The notes: generated by a model not told the origin, from the sequence alone. 64,000 nt of DNA from Phytophthora colocasiae (GCA_018806915.1 JAGKQI010000055.1:186001-250000), one strand, 5' to 3'; positions 18,620 through 28,798 are shown, counted from the first letter of the stretch. A program made the numbers and translations.

Positions 18620-21600
18620 CTACGGACTTGTTCTGCGCCTTTTGTTTGAAGCCGGAGTGCTCGGCGTGCCCGGAGACGATGGTGTTCCTGGCGTTGCACG
18701 TATGACCTTGCGTCGCACTCGAATACTCCTACCGCTTTGAACGGGGATAAGCTTTCCATCGGCCCACTCCTTGTGCCAGATATCCCAGCACGTCATTGCC
18801 ACTCCACGCACTTTGCGACGCGCTCGCATACAAAGGAAAATAGGGCCTGTAGTGTTGCACTCACTGCAGAAAAATGAAGTTGTCGACGCACGCTGCACTC
18901 CTGCGCGCAACACAGAGCACACCTTGCATGTCCTTTGTCGACGTTTTGCCTGAGTATCCGCATTTCGCCACTCATCAACTTGGCGAGCCGTGTGACCTGT
19001 CGTTTGGCTTCTCCCAGTCGGAATTGGCTCGTATGAAGCGGTTTCAGGTGGCCGCTGAGTACCGAATGTGTTAGCTTCGTACATGTCCGCCGGCACCAGG
19101 CTGCAAAGCTGCATATGCAGCTTCTTCAAGTACTTGACGTGGCTCAATGGGCTGGAGGTCTTGTTCTTGTGAAAAGCCTTGTGAACGATGTAACTGTTCA
19201 CAATGGCCACATCAATTAGCCCGAGTACAAGCGACTTGTAGTATTTTTTGAATCGCAGGGCTCGCTGGAGCGAGTAGCGCTGTAGACGCAGCTGGTCGTG
19301 GACGTCCACGCCTCCCATGAAGGCGTGGTAATCCTTCACGACACGGGGGCACGCCACTTCCACCTGGGTTGCACCATCCTGCCGAACAACGCGGTCCATT
19401 TCAAGACTTCCACCAGTGCACAGGAAGTGAACGGGACGTGAGTCCCACCAGCTAATTGCCGCCATACTGGGGACGTGCTTCGACTTAGACACTTTGAAGG
19501 ATCCGCGTGCAATCTCTGCAGGACGAGTTTTCTTCTTCTCGATCACAGACTTGCTGTAGCCTAGCCGGTTTGTCATGATAGTCCCAACGCAGTAAAAACC
19601 CATGACCAGCAACTGTATAGCTAGCGGAACGGATGTATAAAATCGGTCTATTACGACCAGCCGCATACCTTCTTTCTTCGACTCACGACCAAAAACCTCC
19701 AGTAGGTTTCTGAACCACTGCTGCCGGCCCAGACTTCATGTCAGTGTTGTGCGCATCGCTTGAGTGTTCCTTCGTCCCGCAGTAGACCTCAAACCTGTTC
19801 ATATTCAGTTTAAAATTCTTCAGTCAGTGATCGAAAGCTGCATAATGCACTGTAGTGAAAAGAAACTTGCAAAAAAAAACTTACCGGATGCAGTACGCAG
19901 TGACTGCACTACAAAGCATAAAGAGCTTTGTGCCCCACTTGTGCGGCTTGTCTTTTAGGTACACACGCATCTTGTTGAACGATGATCGACTTGGCAGAAT
20001 AGCCTCATCAAAAGCCAAGTGAGCAGGAGCGACATAGCCTCGTACGAACGTCCGTTGGAGAACTTCTACCACTTTTCTGATTTTCCAGGCTCTGTCGGTA
20101 TGTGATCTGGGGTCTGCGTTCGAATTGAAGTGCAGATTGCGCGAAATTTCCAGAAAGCGGTCACGCGCTAGCACCGATCCGAAGCAGCCTCGAGAAATCG
20201 CTCCTTCATCAGTAGTCTTCCAGTGGTTTGTCAATTTTTCGCGGTTGGGAGCTATAGCTCGAGCGATCAATAGGCCAATAAACCGCCCGAGTTCATGAGG
20301 CAATATAGGCTTCATTCCTTCCAGTTCGTGTTCAATATCCCGTCTTGTCTTTTTGGGAAGCTTGTCATTGAATCTTCGTTTAGCTCGATACCGTCTGAAG
20401 GCGGCATCCACTCGCAATGGCAACTTCTCACGGTGATATTCATTTGAGCAGGCAGCAATATGCTGCCACAGAACTACCGGCATGAAGTAAAAAAATAGCG
20501 CAACCGGCGAGTCTCCTCGACGCAACACTTCCGCACTTGGACCTGAGTAACCTTGTCTCAACCCCGGGTAGCTTCTAGTGTCATTAACCGGCTCATATGG
20601 GCTCATAAGATATTCGTGGATGTCGGGCTGGACAATATCTTCCCAACCAACCGTACCCATCTCGCGCAACACGGTATCCTTCAGGTTTCCAGCCAACACC
20701 TCGTCTTCTCCACCAAATTTGGACAGGAAATCCTTAGCGAAAAACATTTCATCTGCAATCTGCTGTTCTGTTGCTTCAAGATCATCGGACACATCGTCCG
20801 GAACACAGAATGCTTCTGGGCCTTCATCCGAGCCGTATTCTCCAATTTCAATGTCATCCTTCTCTGCTTCATCGCCCGATTCCATTGCCCCAAATTGTGA
20901 CCCGACATCTCCGTCAAGAACTGCATTCAGCACGTCGCTGCTGTCTGCCAGGAGCTCACTCCCAAATGAGATGGTTTGATCACCATCTTCATCGGAATCG
21001 TCTGTCATGACACCACATCACATGCAACACAATAGTCAGTATAAAATTCAGTCCAACATGCAGCATTGCATTCAGCATAGCAGACAGCATACAATTCAGT
21101 ATTACATGCAGCTTATTATACAGCTTACCATTCTCGAATTCGCTTGCAGATGCTGCACTATCGTTTGGAGGTATGACGGTGTCCATGGAAGCCGAATCGT
21201 CGAATTCCGACCCCGTATCCACGTCTTGGACATGAGGTGATGTCGCCACCAGAGACCGTGGTGGTGTGCTCGCAACAGGACTTTGGATCAAGGAACGACG
21301 GGTACGTCGCTTTCCCTGTGCCCGACGTGGCGGTGTCGTGACAGGTGGCGTCGCGTCTGTTGCCGCTTGTGACTGGTTCGTAGTCACGGGAGAAAATGCC
21401 GCTTGAACTGGAGGCGTAACGGTAGGAGCTGCTGCGTCACCATGTTCTGCTGAAGGAGCTGCAGGCGCTATTTGACCGTGGAGAGGAACACCAGCTTCCT
21501 TGCGCAGCACTGGTACCAATACCACGATAGGTTAGAAAATATGTATATACCGCTTTGATTTTAACATACCTAGAGCGTAATAATCCAACACAACCCTCTC

Positions 21601-21904
21601 ACCGCGGACGTAGTCAACGCCTTCCGTCCCCGTTATTTTGCGGCCAGGACGGATGTAGAAGTAGCGATCGTCTAGGCTGCGGCGTGGTGGCGGCTTACGC
21701 GTCCACCCTTTCTCCTTGAGCTCTTTCCAGACGGACTTGAAGGAGAGGTCTTTCCCGGTCACCTCGCTGTCCAGCACTACCATACTCTCTATACCCCACT
21801 TGATCTCTGGCCGCGTAAATTCTCGAATGAGGGAGTTTTTGTGAAAGCGGCAGCTTGCCAGCCACACGTTGGGCCCGTTGGACCACACGTCTCGCGGTGT
21901 CTCT
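18620..21904 (-). pseudogene. piggyBac transposase, four exons, one frameshift
   Basis: Likely exons on the minus strand: from about 21904 to 21570, 21509-21129, 21001-19885 and 19794-18620, joined at GTATGT/CAG, GTAAGC/CAG and GTAAGT/CAG sites that keep the frame. Exon 1 carries an N-terminal module (KELKEKGWTRKPPP) that I associate with oomycete piggyBac proteins, exon 2 is Pro/Thr-rich and exon 3 starts acidic. The catalytic aspartates are at FDEAILPSRSS, VVIDRFYTS and GGVDVHDQLR. A C-terminal cysteine-rich finger follows (CKVC...FFCSEC...FLC). One extra base near 19712, between SGPAAVV and NLLEVFG, shifts the frame, so this copy is probably dead unless the base is a sequence error. The true start upstream of exon 1 was not found. 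Confidence 0.78.
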
Positions 21905-22173
21905 AAAACATAATGCAAATCAGTTGCAGTTTCGCAGAACTCGTTGAGAATTTATATTTCAAAATTCTAAAAACCCTGGTCGATGCACACTTCAACAGAG
22001 GTACAGAAACTAAACAAGTGCTTGACTTGGTGTTTGTATGCCACTGTGGCGGGGGAAAGGACACCAATACAAACTTTAAGTCTAAATTTGCTTAAACTGA
22101 ATATATTCAGTTTAAGTGGATAGGCTATGCTGCATTATGCAGCATCCGTACTCGAGGGGTTAACGCATCAATA

Positions 22174-22326
22174 ATGAGCAAGCAGTGGTCTTCTAGGCCT
22201 GTACGACGTAAACAACTTCGACGAGACAGCTCTGAGGTAGCGCTCGACACTCCAGCAGCTCCTCACTTTGCAAATTTCTGCAAGACCCAAACATGCGACT
22301 ATATTGGACGTGCGGTGTCTGTTTGA
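22174..22326 (+). CDS. Conserved small frame in duplication unit (copy 1)
   Basis: A 50-codon ATG frame (MSKQWSSRPV...GRAVSV) present in all three copies of the unit: here, at 31239-31391 (plus) and at 42418-42570 (minus). The copies are identical in translation, but identity over the whole unit is so high that this says little about selection. The copy here is bounded by the piggyBac 1 target site on the left and the Copia insertion on the right. No known domain. It may be non-coding. Confidence 0.25.
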   Translation: MSKQWSSRPVRRKQLRRDSSEVALDTPAAPHFANFCKTQTCDYIGRAVSV

Positions 22327-22346
22327 TGCCATTACGAAGGAGTTCA

Positions 22347-22702
22347 TATGAGTTTGTGGGCCGTGGGTCCACACTCGGGTTCTACCCGATGGAGAACTTT
22401 CGCCTGTGTCAAGAATCGTCACTCTGGTCACGGAGAGACGAGAAGGGTGGAGACCATCTTGATGGATGCGTTCTCTGCTCTAAAGGGGGTTTTGTTGCCT
22501 GTGGCTTTCCCCCTCTTGCTGTAGTAATAGCAGCAAGTAACTATCAATACCACTTTGGGTTTTACCCTGAACTACACACTTCACTACTTCTTACCTGCTT
22601 CGCTAGGAGACCAAGTGGACACCGACTCGCAGCCTTGAGGAGACGCTGAAGAACCTGACGGAGAACGCCAAAGCACTGAACAAGACCGCGCAGAAGCTGC
22701 TA
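22347..22702 (+). repeat. 5' LTR of Copia element
   Basis: Direct repeat with 27335-27690 (356 bp each, no difference seen). It begins TATGAG and ends GCTGCTA, so the outer dinucleotides are TA/TA rather than the usual TG/CA. The LTR should contain the promoter and polyadenylation signals. A 97-codon frame inside it is present in both LTRs and is taken as chance. Confidence 0.92.
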
Positions 22703-22715
22703 GGTTATGAGCCCA
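22703..22715 (+). other. Primer-binding site matching the tRNA-iMet anticodon arm
   Basis: GGTTATGAGCCCA follows the 5' LTR with no gap. It is complementary to the anticodon stem-loop of initiator methionine tRNA (TGGGCTCATAACC), not to a tRNA 3' end. Priming from a cleaved half-tRNA at this position is known for Drosophila copia and yeast Ty5, and fits the Copia class here. Confidence 0.8.
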
Positions 22716-22764
22716 AAAGCTCTGCAAGGCTGGGAACGACAACTACTGCGACGATAACGACAAC

Positions 22765-25242
22765 ATGGCGGCTGCACAACAAGTGCAGCGAGGAAGCTCT
22801 AAGCCCCCGAGGTTTGAAGGGACTTTTGAGTTGTACCAAGTGGAGCTGGAGCTCTACCTGGATGAACGTGAAGCATGGGGAGTGGTGACCGGAACAGAGA
22901 CACGTCACGCCAATGATGCTGACCAACAAGAAATCTTTGACAGAAGAAATCGACTTGCCAAGGCTACGATCCTGCGCGGGTTGCGCGGGTGTCAAGACGA
23001 TGAGGTGAATAAGATCTGCACAATGGCTACCGCGAAGGAGATGTGGGACACTATCAAGGCAGACAAGACGCAGAGGGACTTCTCGTACGTGGCGCTACTC
23101 AGAGCGCAGCTGTACAGCACTAAGCCTGAACCAGGACGGCCAATGACCGAGTACCTGATGACGATGCACCGGATTCGACAGCAGCTGGGCAGTATGGGAA
23201 CTACTCACGCCGTGGACGACGCAGAGATGCTGAGAGTCCTGACAATGGGGGTCACGTTGACTCACCCTGAGCTCGTTGAGCAATTTGACTTACCGGCTAG
23301 GCAAGGAACGCCATTGACACTTCAGCAGTTTACAAACGCTCTGAGGTCCAAAGACGAGCGAGTTCGAATGGTGGAGATCATGAGTGGCGGGAGTGGAGTA
23401 AATGGAAGTGCCGGGACGCCGCAAGTGGTGATGAGTGCAACCTCGACGACCGATGGGCAAGGAAAGAAACCCAAGGGAAACGGGGGAGCGTGGAAGAAAC
23501 GGAAATGCTATCACTGTGGCAAAGTCGGGCATGTTCGGAATCAATGCTGGCACTATCTGAAGAAGACGAAGAAGGTGGAGAGTGACGAGCAGAAGAAAAC
23601 CACTGAAAAGTCGGAGGGTAAGGACAAGAAGAAGAAGAGCAAGAAGAAGGACAACGCTGAGGACAGACCGGGAGTGCGGAGCAACATGCTGATACTGAAT
23701 GAGAATGCACCTGAGATCGTTCGCAAGTACGCGAGCAGCAGCAGCAGCGACGACGAAGACGATGGAGACTTTCCTATGGTTGGCATGGTAGTGAAGGATA
23801 ACCAGACGTGCAACAGAAGCTCATGGATGCTGGACTGCGGCAGTTCAACGCACGTGTGCGTGAACAAGGAGCTCTACTCAAGCGTGAAGAAGTCTAAAGC
23901 GATGTTCAAGGTGTGGACAGGCGAAGTCACAAAAGGAGTGATGTGCGGGACGGTGAAGCTCGACGTACCGGGCAGGAACGGCAGTACGACTGTGGTGGAA
24001 CTGAAGGACGTGGAGTTTTCGCCTGCTGGAACTGTGAACTTGATTAGCCTCGGGAAGATGGAGAGCAGTGGCTGGACTCCGTCGCTTAGCCAGGCCGGTG
24101 TGACGCCTCGAAGATGCTGGTTGGACTCGGCGGATGGGCGACTGGAATTCGTGAAGAGTGGGTCGCATTACTGGTTGAAGACTAAATTGCCGGTGGTCAT
24201 GGTGATGTCCACGCTCAACGCCGATGCCAGCCCATTGATGAGGTGGCACGAGCGGTTGGGGCACCTGAATGTAGCTGCCATCAAGAGTATGGTAGACAAC
24301 AACGTGGTGGACGGCATGGACATCCCGAAGGACTTGTTCAAGAAGAACTTTCAGTGTTTGACCTGCATGTCGGCGAAGCGACGTCGAATGTCATACAAGA
24401 AGAGCGCAAAAGACAAACGAACCAAGGTGAATTACGAGCGCTTAATGTCTGACACTTGTGAAATGGGAAAATTCATACCTGGCTCTGGAGGGATTCGATA
24501 CTTTCAGATTATACAGGATGAAGGCTCCAGGTTCAAGTGGTGCTATCCTATCCAGAGGAAAAGCGACGCGAACGTCAACACAATTGCGCTAATAAAGAAG
24601 CTGATCGCCCAAGGACACAGAGTTAAGACTTTCTCGAGCGACGGAGGTGGAGAGTTCGTGAATGCAGAATTAGAGACCTTTCTTGAGCTGCATGGGATCG
24701 ACTTTGTGCCGACTCACGCGTATACTCCAGAGGAGAACGCGCTGGTTGAGAAGATGAATGGCCTCCTGGCCAACAAGACCAGAACAGCAATGCAAGCGGC
24801 AGGAATGCCTGCGAAGTTGTGGCCGGAGGTACTACGCTACATCGTGGATATCGACAACATGAGTGCTACCAAAGCACTGGACGGGAAGACCCCGTCAGAG
24901 AAACTCTATGGCAAAAAGCCAGACTTGGCTAAGATTCGAGTGTGTGGTGCTGTTGGGTTCGTATATGTACCAAAGAGAAAGGACAAGCTCAGCCCAAAGG
25001 CGGAACCAGCGTTGCTGCTAGGATTCTCGCACACTGCACCCGGATACAGGCTGTTACACCTTCGTACGGGCCGAATAGTAGAGTCCAGAGATGTGAAGTT
25101 TCGTGAAGACGTGACAGTGAGCAGGAAGTACGTGGACGCGTTGCTGGTGGGCAAGCACAAGAACTACGACTACATACCATTTGTGCCCTACCGGTGGAAT
25201 TTGTGGCTGATGGAGACGTGCACGAGCGTGCAACCAGTATAA
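22765..25242 (+). CDS. Copia Gag, protease and integrase (5' part of gag-pol)
   Basis: An 825-codon frame from an ATG 62 bp after the 5' LTR. Residues about 1-220 are Copia-type Gag, and a zinc knuckle CYHCGKVGHVRNQC lies near 250. A lysine-rich spacer follows, then an aspartic protease with WMLDCGSSTHV, where the usual D-S/T-G is D-C-G. Next come the GAG-pre-integrase HHCC part (MRWHERLGHLN ... CLTC) and the integrase DDE core (SDTCEM, FSSDGGGEF, YTPEENALVE). The frame then leaves the pol frame near 25190 and ends in 20 unrelated residues. The protein would supply capsid, protease and integrase, but no reverse transcriptase without a frame change. Confidence 0.88.
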   Translation: MAAAQQVQRGSSKPPRFEGTFELYQVELELYLDEREAWGVVTGTETRHANDADQQEIFDRRNRLAKATILRGLRGCQDDEVNKICTMATAKEMWDTIKADKTQRDFSYVALLRAQLYSTKPEPGRPMTEYLMTMHRIRQQLGSMGTTHAVDDAEMLRVLTMGVTLTHPELVEQFDLPARQGTPLTLQQFTNALRSKDERVRMVEIMSGGSGVNGSAGTPQVVMSATSTTDGQGKKPKGNGGAWKKRKCYHCGKVGHVRNQCWHYLKKTKKVESDEQKKTTEKSEGKDKKKKSKKKDNAEDRPGVRSNMLILNENAPEIVRKYASSSSSDDEDDGDFPMVGMVVKDNQTCNRSSWMLDCGSSTHVCVNKELYSSVKKSKAMFKVWTGEVTKGVMCGTVKLDVPGRNGSTTVVELKDVEFSPAGTVNLISLGKMESSGWTPSLSQAGVTPRRCWLDSADGRLEFVKSGSHYWLKTKLPVVMVMSTLNADASPLMRWHERLGHLNVAAIKSMVDNNVVDGMDIPKDLFKKNFQCLTCMSAKRRRMSYKKSAKDKRTKVNYERLMSDTCEMGKFIPGSGGIRYFQIIQDEGSRFKWCYPIQRKSDANVNTIALIKKLIAQGHRVKTFSSDGGGEFVNAELETFLELHGIDFVPTHAYTPEENALVEKMNGLLANKTRTAMQAAGMPAKLWPEVLRYIVDIDNMSATKALDGKTPSEKLYGKKPDLAKIRVCGAVGFVYVPKRKDKLSPKAEPALLLGFSHTAPGYRLLHLRTGRIVESRDVKFREDVTVSRKYVDALLVGKHKNYDYIPFVPYRWNLWLMETCTSVQPV

Positions 25243-27323
25243 TTAGGAGCAGTTTACCGAAGGAATTGAGTGCTGAGTGCTGTGTTCCTGAGACGAATGC
25301 AGAAGCAGAATCCTCGTCCAGCGATGAATCGGAAGCTGGAGAAATGATAATTCAGGCAGCAGGAGCTGCGCGTGCACCGAGAAGGAGAGGACGGCGACAA
25401 CAGCAGAACCAACCATTGCGGAGATCTGCAAGAGTGCGACAGCAAAATGTGAGGCTGAGTGGCTACCAATTACTGACAGAAGAAGAAGTGGATGAGCCTA
25501 CCAGTGTGGATGAAGCGATGAATTCACCACAATGGAAGCAGTGGGAAGAGGCCCTGAAGAAAGAATACGAGTCGCTGGTCAAGAACAAGACCTGGGTCAA
25601 AGTTGACAGGCCTAAGGGCTCAGACGGAGTATACGTCAAAGTCATGACAACAAAGTGGGTCCTGAAGGTCAAGCGAGATGAACATGGAAGAGTGCAACGC
25701 TACAAAGCGAGACTGGTCGTGCATGGCTACGAGCAACGATTCGGATATGAGTATTGGAAGACGTACTCACCTGTTGCACGATGGATGACAATGCTACTTA
25801 TCTTGCTATTGGCTATGATTTTAGGGCTGGACGTGGACCAAGTGGACTTCGAGACGGCTTTCCTGAACAGCGACATTGACGATGCAGAGATCTACGTGGA
25901 GCAGCCGATTGAATTCAGTGACGGAACGGACCAAGTGTACCGGTTGCTGAAGGGCATCTACGGACTAAAACAAGCAGCACGGCTGTGGTATCAAACCTTG
26001 CACAAGCGTTTGGAGGCGCTGAAACTGAAGAGGAGCACGTTTGACGTCGGCTTGTACTACAAGTGGGTCGACGGAAGACTGCTGATGGTGACAGTGTACG
26101 TCGACGACGTAATGATTATTGGAGATCGGGAAGACATCGACCAGCTGAAGGACGAGCTGAAGATGCAGTTTGCGCTAAAGGACTTAGGCAAGGTGCACTA
26201 TCTGCTCGGAATGGAGGTTCGCTATGAACCGGGGAAGTTGCTATGCCTCTCTCAAACGGCATATATCGATAAGGTGCTGAGGAGATTCCAGATGACAGAT
26301 GCAAAGACGGTGAGATCGCCTCAACAACACAATGAGAAAGTGATGGCACTTGAGCGAGATGAGACGAAAATTAACGACAAAGAGGTGAAATATCAGGAGC
26401 TGATTGGTGCATTACAATACCTTGTGACCTGCACGCGACCGGACATCGCGAACGCGGTGCGAAACCTGAGCAGGCATACGGGGAGCTACACGAAGGAGAA
26501 CTTCGCTGCCGCGAAGAGAGTGCTGAGGTACCTGCGAGGGACGAGAACCTATGGGCTGACCTACATGCACAGTGACACTGAGCCGAGCAATGCACTGCAA
26601 ATAAGTGCGTTTAGCGACGCGGATCACGCTAACTGTCCCGACACGTCAAGGTCGGTTACTGGATACGTATTGAAGCTGTGTGGTCACAGTTTCGGCTTCA
26701 AAAGCAAGATGCAGAGTTCAGTAACGGATGACACCTGCAAGTCGGAGCTGGTAGCTGCTAGCATGTGTGTGGAGGACTTGCTGTGGGCACGCAAGCTACT
26801 GAAGGAGCTCAGATTGGAACAGGAGATTGGACTCCTGCTGATGGACAACCAGAGTGCGATCAAGGTGTCATCAGATGCTGGGAACTTTGATGGAGTGAGG
26901 CGCTTTGCGAAGAAGAGCCGGAAAATCGCTGAGCTGGTGGCCAAGGAGAAGTTGATGGTGGAGTATGTCTCGACGGAAGAGAACGTCGCAGATATTTTCA
27001 CTAAGGCTCTTGGACCCCAGCGATTCGAGAAGCTTAGAGAGAAGCTTGGTGTGAGAGATGTGAAGGGCGCAGAAGAACGCCGGAATAATGAGGACGTGAA
27101 AGATCGTCTACACGATGTTAAAGGCGCAGAGGAGCGTCAAAGCGTGAAACTGGCTAAGTGCCAGAATAAGGAAGCCGTTGTGATGCGGCGCAAAACGTTG
27201 GCAGAAGATCGGAGCGGAGACGCTACCGAAGCTGACGGAAGGCAATCACCGGGTAGAGTTCGGCTTCGAGCTGATGTTACAGGTCGGCTTAGTGCTGATC
27301 ATGGTGATGACACGGAGGCTTAG
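25194..27323 (+). CDS. Copia reverse transcriptase and RNase H (3' part of gag-pol)
   Basis: A 709-codon frame in the next reading frame, overlapping the first by about 50 bp. There is no ATG at its start (GTG), so it must be reached by a shift or is separated by mutation. It contains the reverse transcriptase blocks TKWVLKVKRD, ARLVVHGYEQ, DFETAFLNSDI, GIYGLKQAARLWY and the catalytic YVDDVMIIG. Then come SPQQHNEKV, the ALQYLVTCTRPDIA block and RNase H with FSDADHANCPDTSRS, SELVAAS and DNQSAIK. It ends with a charged tail of three near-repeats of VKGAEER, just before the polypurine tract. Confidence 0.88.
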   Translation: MEFVADGDVHERATSIIRSSLPKELSAECCVPETNAEAESSSSDESEAGEMIIQAAGAARAPRRRGRRQQQNQPLRRSARVRQQNVRLSGYQLLTEEEVDEPTSVDEAMNSPQWKQWEEALKKEYESLVKNKTWVKVDRPKGSDGVYVKVMTTKWVLKVKRDEHGRVQRYKARLVVHGYEQRFGYEYWKTYSPVARWMTMLLILLLAMILGLDVDQVDFETAFLNSDIDDAEIYVEQPIEFSDGTDQVYRLLKGIYGLKQAARLWYQTLHKRLEALKLKRSTFDVGLYYKWVDGRLLMVTVYVDDVMIIGDREDIDQLKDELKMQFALKDLGKVHYLLGMEVRYEPGKLLCLSQTAYIDKVLRRFQMTDAKTVRSPQQHNEKVMALERDETKINDKEVKYQELIGALQYLVTCTRPDIANAVRNLSRHTGSYTKENFAAAKRVLRYLRGTRTYGLTYMHSDTEPSNALQISAFSDADHANCPDTSRSVTGYVLKLCGHSFGFKSKMQSSVTDDTCKSELVAASMCVEDLLWARKLLKELRLEQEIGLLLMDNQSAIKVSSDAGNFDGVRRFAKKSRKIAELVAKEKLMVEYVSTEENVADIFTKALGPQRFEKLREKLGVRDVKGAEERRNNEDVKDRLHDVKGAEERQSVKLAKCQNKEAVVMRRKTLAEDRSGDATEADGRQSPGRVRLRADVTGRLSADHGDDTEA

Positions 27324-27327
27324 TTCC

Positions 27328-27334
27328 AGGGGAG
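27328..27334 (+). other. Polypurine tract of Copia element
   Basis: AGGGGAG abuts the 3' LTR at 27335. This is the expected place for the plus-strand primer of an LTR retrotransposon. Confidence 0.7.
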
Positions 27335-27690
27335 TATGAGTTTGTGGGCCGTGGGTCCACACTCGGGTTCTACCCGATGGAGAACTTTCGCCTGTGTCAA
27401 GAATCGTCACTCTGGTCACGGAGAGACGAGAAGGGTGGAGACCATCTTGATGGATGCGTTCTCTGCTCTAAAGGGGGTTTTGTTGCCTGTGGCTTTCCCC
27501 CTCTTGCTGTAGTAATAGCAGCAAGTAACTATCAATACCACTTTGGGTTTTACCCTGAACTACACACTTCACTACTTCTTACCTGCTTCGCTAGGAGACC
27601 AAGTGGACACCGACTCGCAGCCTTGAGGAGACGCTGAAGAACCTGACGGAGAACGCCAAAGCACTGAACAAGACCGCGCAGAAGCTGCTA
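27335..27690 (+). repeat. 3' LTR of Copia element
   Basis: Second copy of the 356-bp LTR, followed by the target duplication GTTCA. No substitutions against the 5' LTR were seen, which implies a recent insertion into the left duplication unit. Confidence 0.92.
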
Positions 27691-28162
27691 GTTCACACCA
27701 ACTGCGAAATACCTCAGCCTACAAGCCATCGTCGTTAAAGCGCCACGCTTTGAAAGCGGAGTTAAAGTTCTCGCAAAGCTTTAGCGAGCGTCAAGGGGTT
27801 TGGGTTAAGGTTACGGTTAGGTCGTTTTCTACCAATCAGAGCTCGATGATATGATTGAAAACAAAATTGCAATAAACAAATTATTGATTGACCCGAGTCT
27901 TGGAGCTCAATTAAATAACAATCTTATTTTTCACAACCCTGCATGGAAAGAGACAAGACTTTGTGTTGTTAAGCTTACCGCAACTTTACTAAGTTCTCGG
28001 TTTGTACGTGTAAGTGGGTGTGAAATGCATACTTCATGCTCGTTTGTTATGCTGTCACGCACAATCGATAAAGCTAGGGGACGCTAACGCTACAAGTTTA
28101 TAGAAGTACAACTAACAAGATTAGCCTCAAGAAATGGTTCAAGCTGTAGATGCTGAAACGAC

Positions 28163-28798
28163 TCAACTCCAAAGCTGCTCGACATCCAGCTCTTCAGCTT
28201 CATAGTCTTCTTCATCTGAGCTCGAACCTAACGACTCGCTAGTTCCTCCCAGTATGTGTTGAGAGAGCACTTCTTCAAGATGATTCACGTATTCGAAGCT
28301 GGTCTTGCAGTCGAGCGAGCAGAACTGTCCGGCATTGGAGCTCCAAGGTGACAAAACCGTAAAAAAGAGACGTCCGCAGTTCATGCAGTGAGTTTGTCGT
28401 GCTCGCCAGCTATCACGATGGTGTTCGTTTCTTGTGTGTGTAGTTGAACTGGATTGTACCGAATGCTTGAATTCAATTGGGATAATGGCACTGGCGTGAC
28501 GAGCGAGAGACTCCTTAGCAGTCATTGGCGATGGTTTTGGTTCTCCTGACCAAGACTTGGGTCGAGAGTCATCTGAGGAGGATGTCCGCTTACAAATGAG
28601 CTGGAAAATTCGAGTGGCGAAGCTTGGACGGTGTGGTGTTGCATGGTGTAGTCCGGTCGAGACTTCGTCGTTGGTGATCACACGAAAGGCTTTTTTCCTC
28701 TCTAAACACGACGTGTGAGCCATTCTTTTCGAGTTGGGCGTGTCTTGGACGAGGAAGATCGAAGAGTGAACATCGAGTTGTGCTGGTAAGTGCAGCAT
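28163..28798 (-). CDS. FLZ-type zinc-finger protein, type A copy 1
   Basis: A 211-residue protein from an ATG (MLHLPAQLD). The N-terminal half is basic and disordered-looking, with a short conserved block RPSFATRIFQLICKR. The C-terminal third holds a single finger HCMNCGRLFF...GQFCSLDCKTSFEY, that is C-x2-C-x18-C-x3-C with the FCS triplet. This matches the FCS-like (FLZ) treble-clef fingers best known from plants, where they bind partners such as SnRK1 kinases. The tail is acidic (SSSDEEDYEAEELD). Nearly identical to copies 2 and 3 (31879, 39161). The function in oomycetes is unknown to me. An overlapping +1 frame from an upstream ATG (28820) is a shadow. Confidence 0.75.
   Translation of the reverse strand: MLHLPAQLDVHSSIFLVQDTPNSKRMAHTSCLERKKAFRVITNDEVSTGLHHATPHRPSFATRIFQLICKRTSSSDDSRPKSWSGEPKPSPMTAKESLARHASAIIPIEFKHSVQSSSTTHTRNEHHRDSWRARQTHCMNCGRLFFTVLSPWSSNAGQFCSLDCKTSFEYVNHLEEVLSQHILGGTSESLGSSSDEEDYEAEELDVEQLWS

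Larger units (their letters stand above)
17235..22159. mobile_element. piggyBac transposon 1 with TTAA target duplication
   Basis: A 4,925-bp element with perfect 15-bp terminal inverted repeats CCCCTCGAGTACGGA, flanked by the tetranucleotide TTAA at 17231-17234 and 22160-22163. The uninterrupted target is visible in the sister copy (CTCTTAACGCATC at 31231), which proves the insertion. It carries a spliced piggyBac transposase on the minus strand and a nested 908-bp foldback element. TTAA duplication and ends starting CCC are diagnostic of piggyBac. Confidence 0.93.
22347..27690 (+). mobile_element. Ty1/Copia LTR retrotransposon, young insertion
   Basis: A 5,344-bp element with two 356-bp LTRs that look identical by eye, a 5-bp target duplication GTTCA (22342-22346 and 27691-27695), a primer-binding site directly after the 5' LTR, gag-pol, and a polypurine tract directly before the 3' LTR. 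The empty site is visible in the sister unit at 31400 (AAGGAGTTCACACC). Domain order protease, integrase, reverse transcriptase, RNase H is that of Copia. A one-base shift in pol near 25190 probably makes this copy non-autonomous. Confidence 0.93.

Noticed and set aside
22293..22649. 118-codon frame, with a 97-codon version at 27344-27637
   Set aside because: It lies in both LTRs of the Copia element, so its duplication is due to the LTRs; no Copia protein is encoded there.
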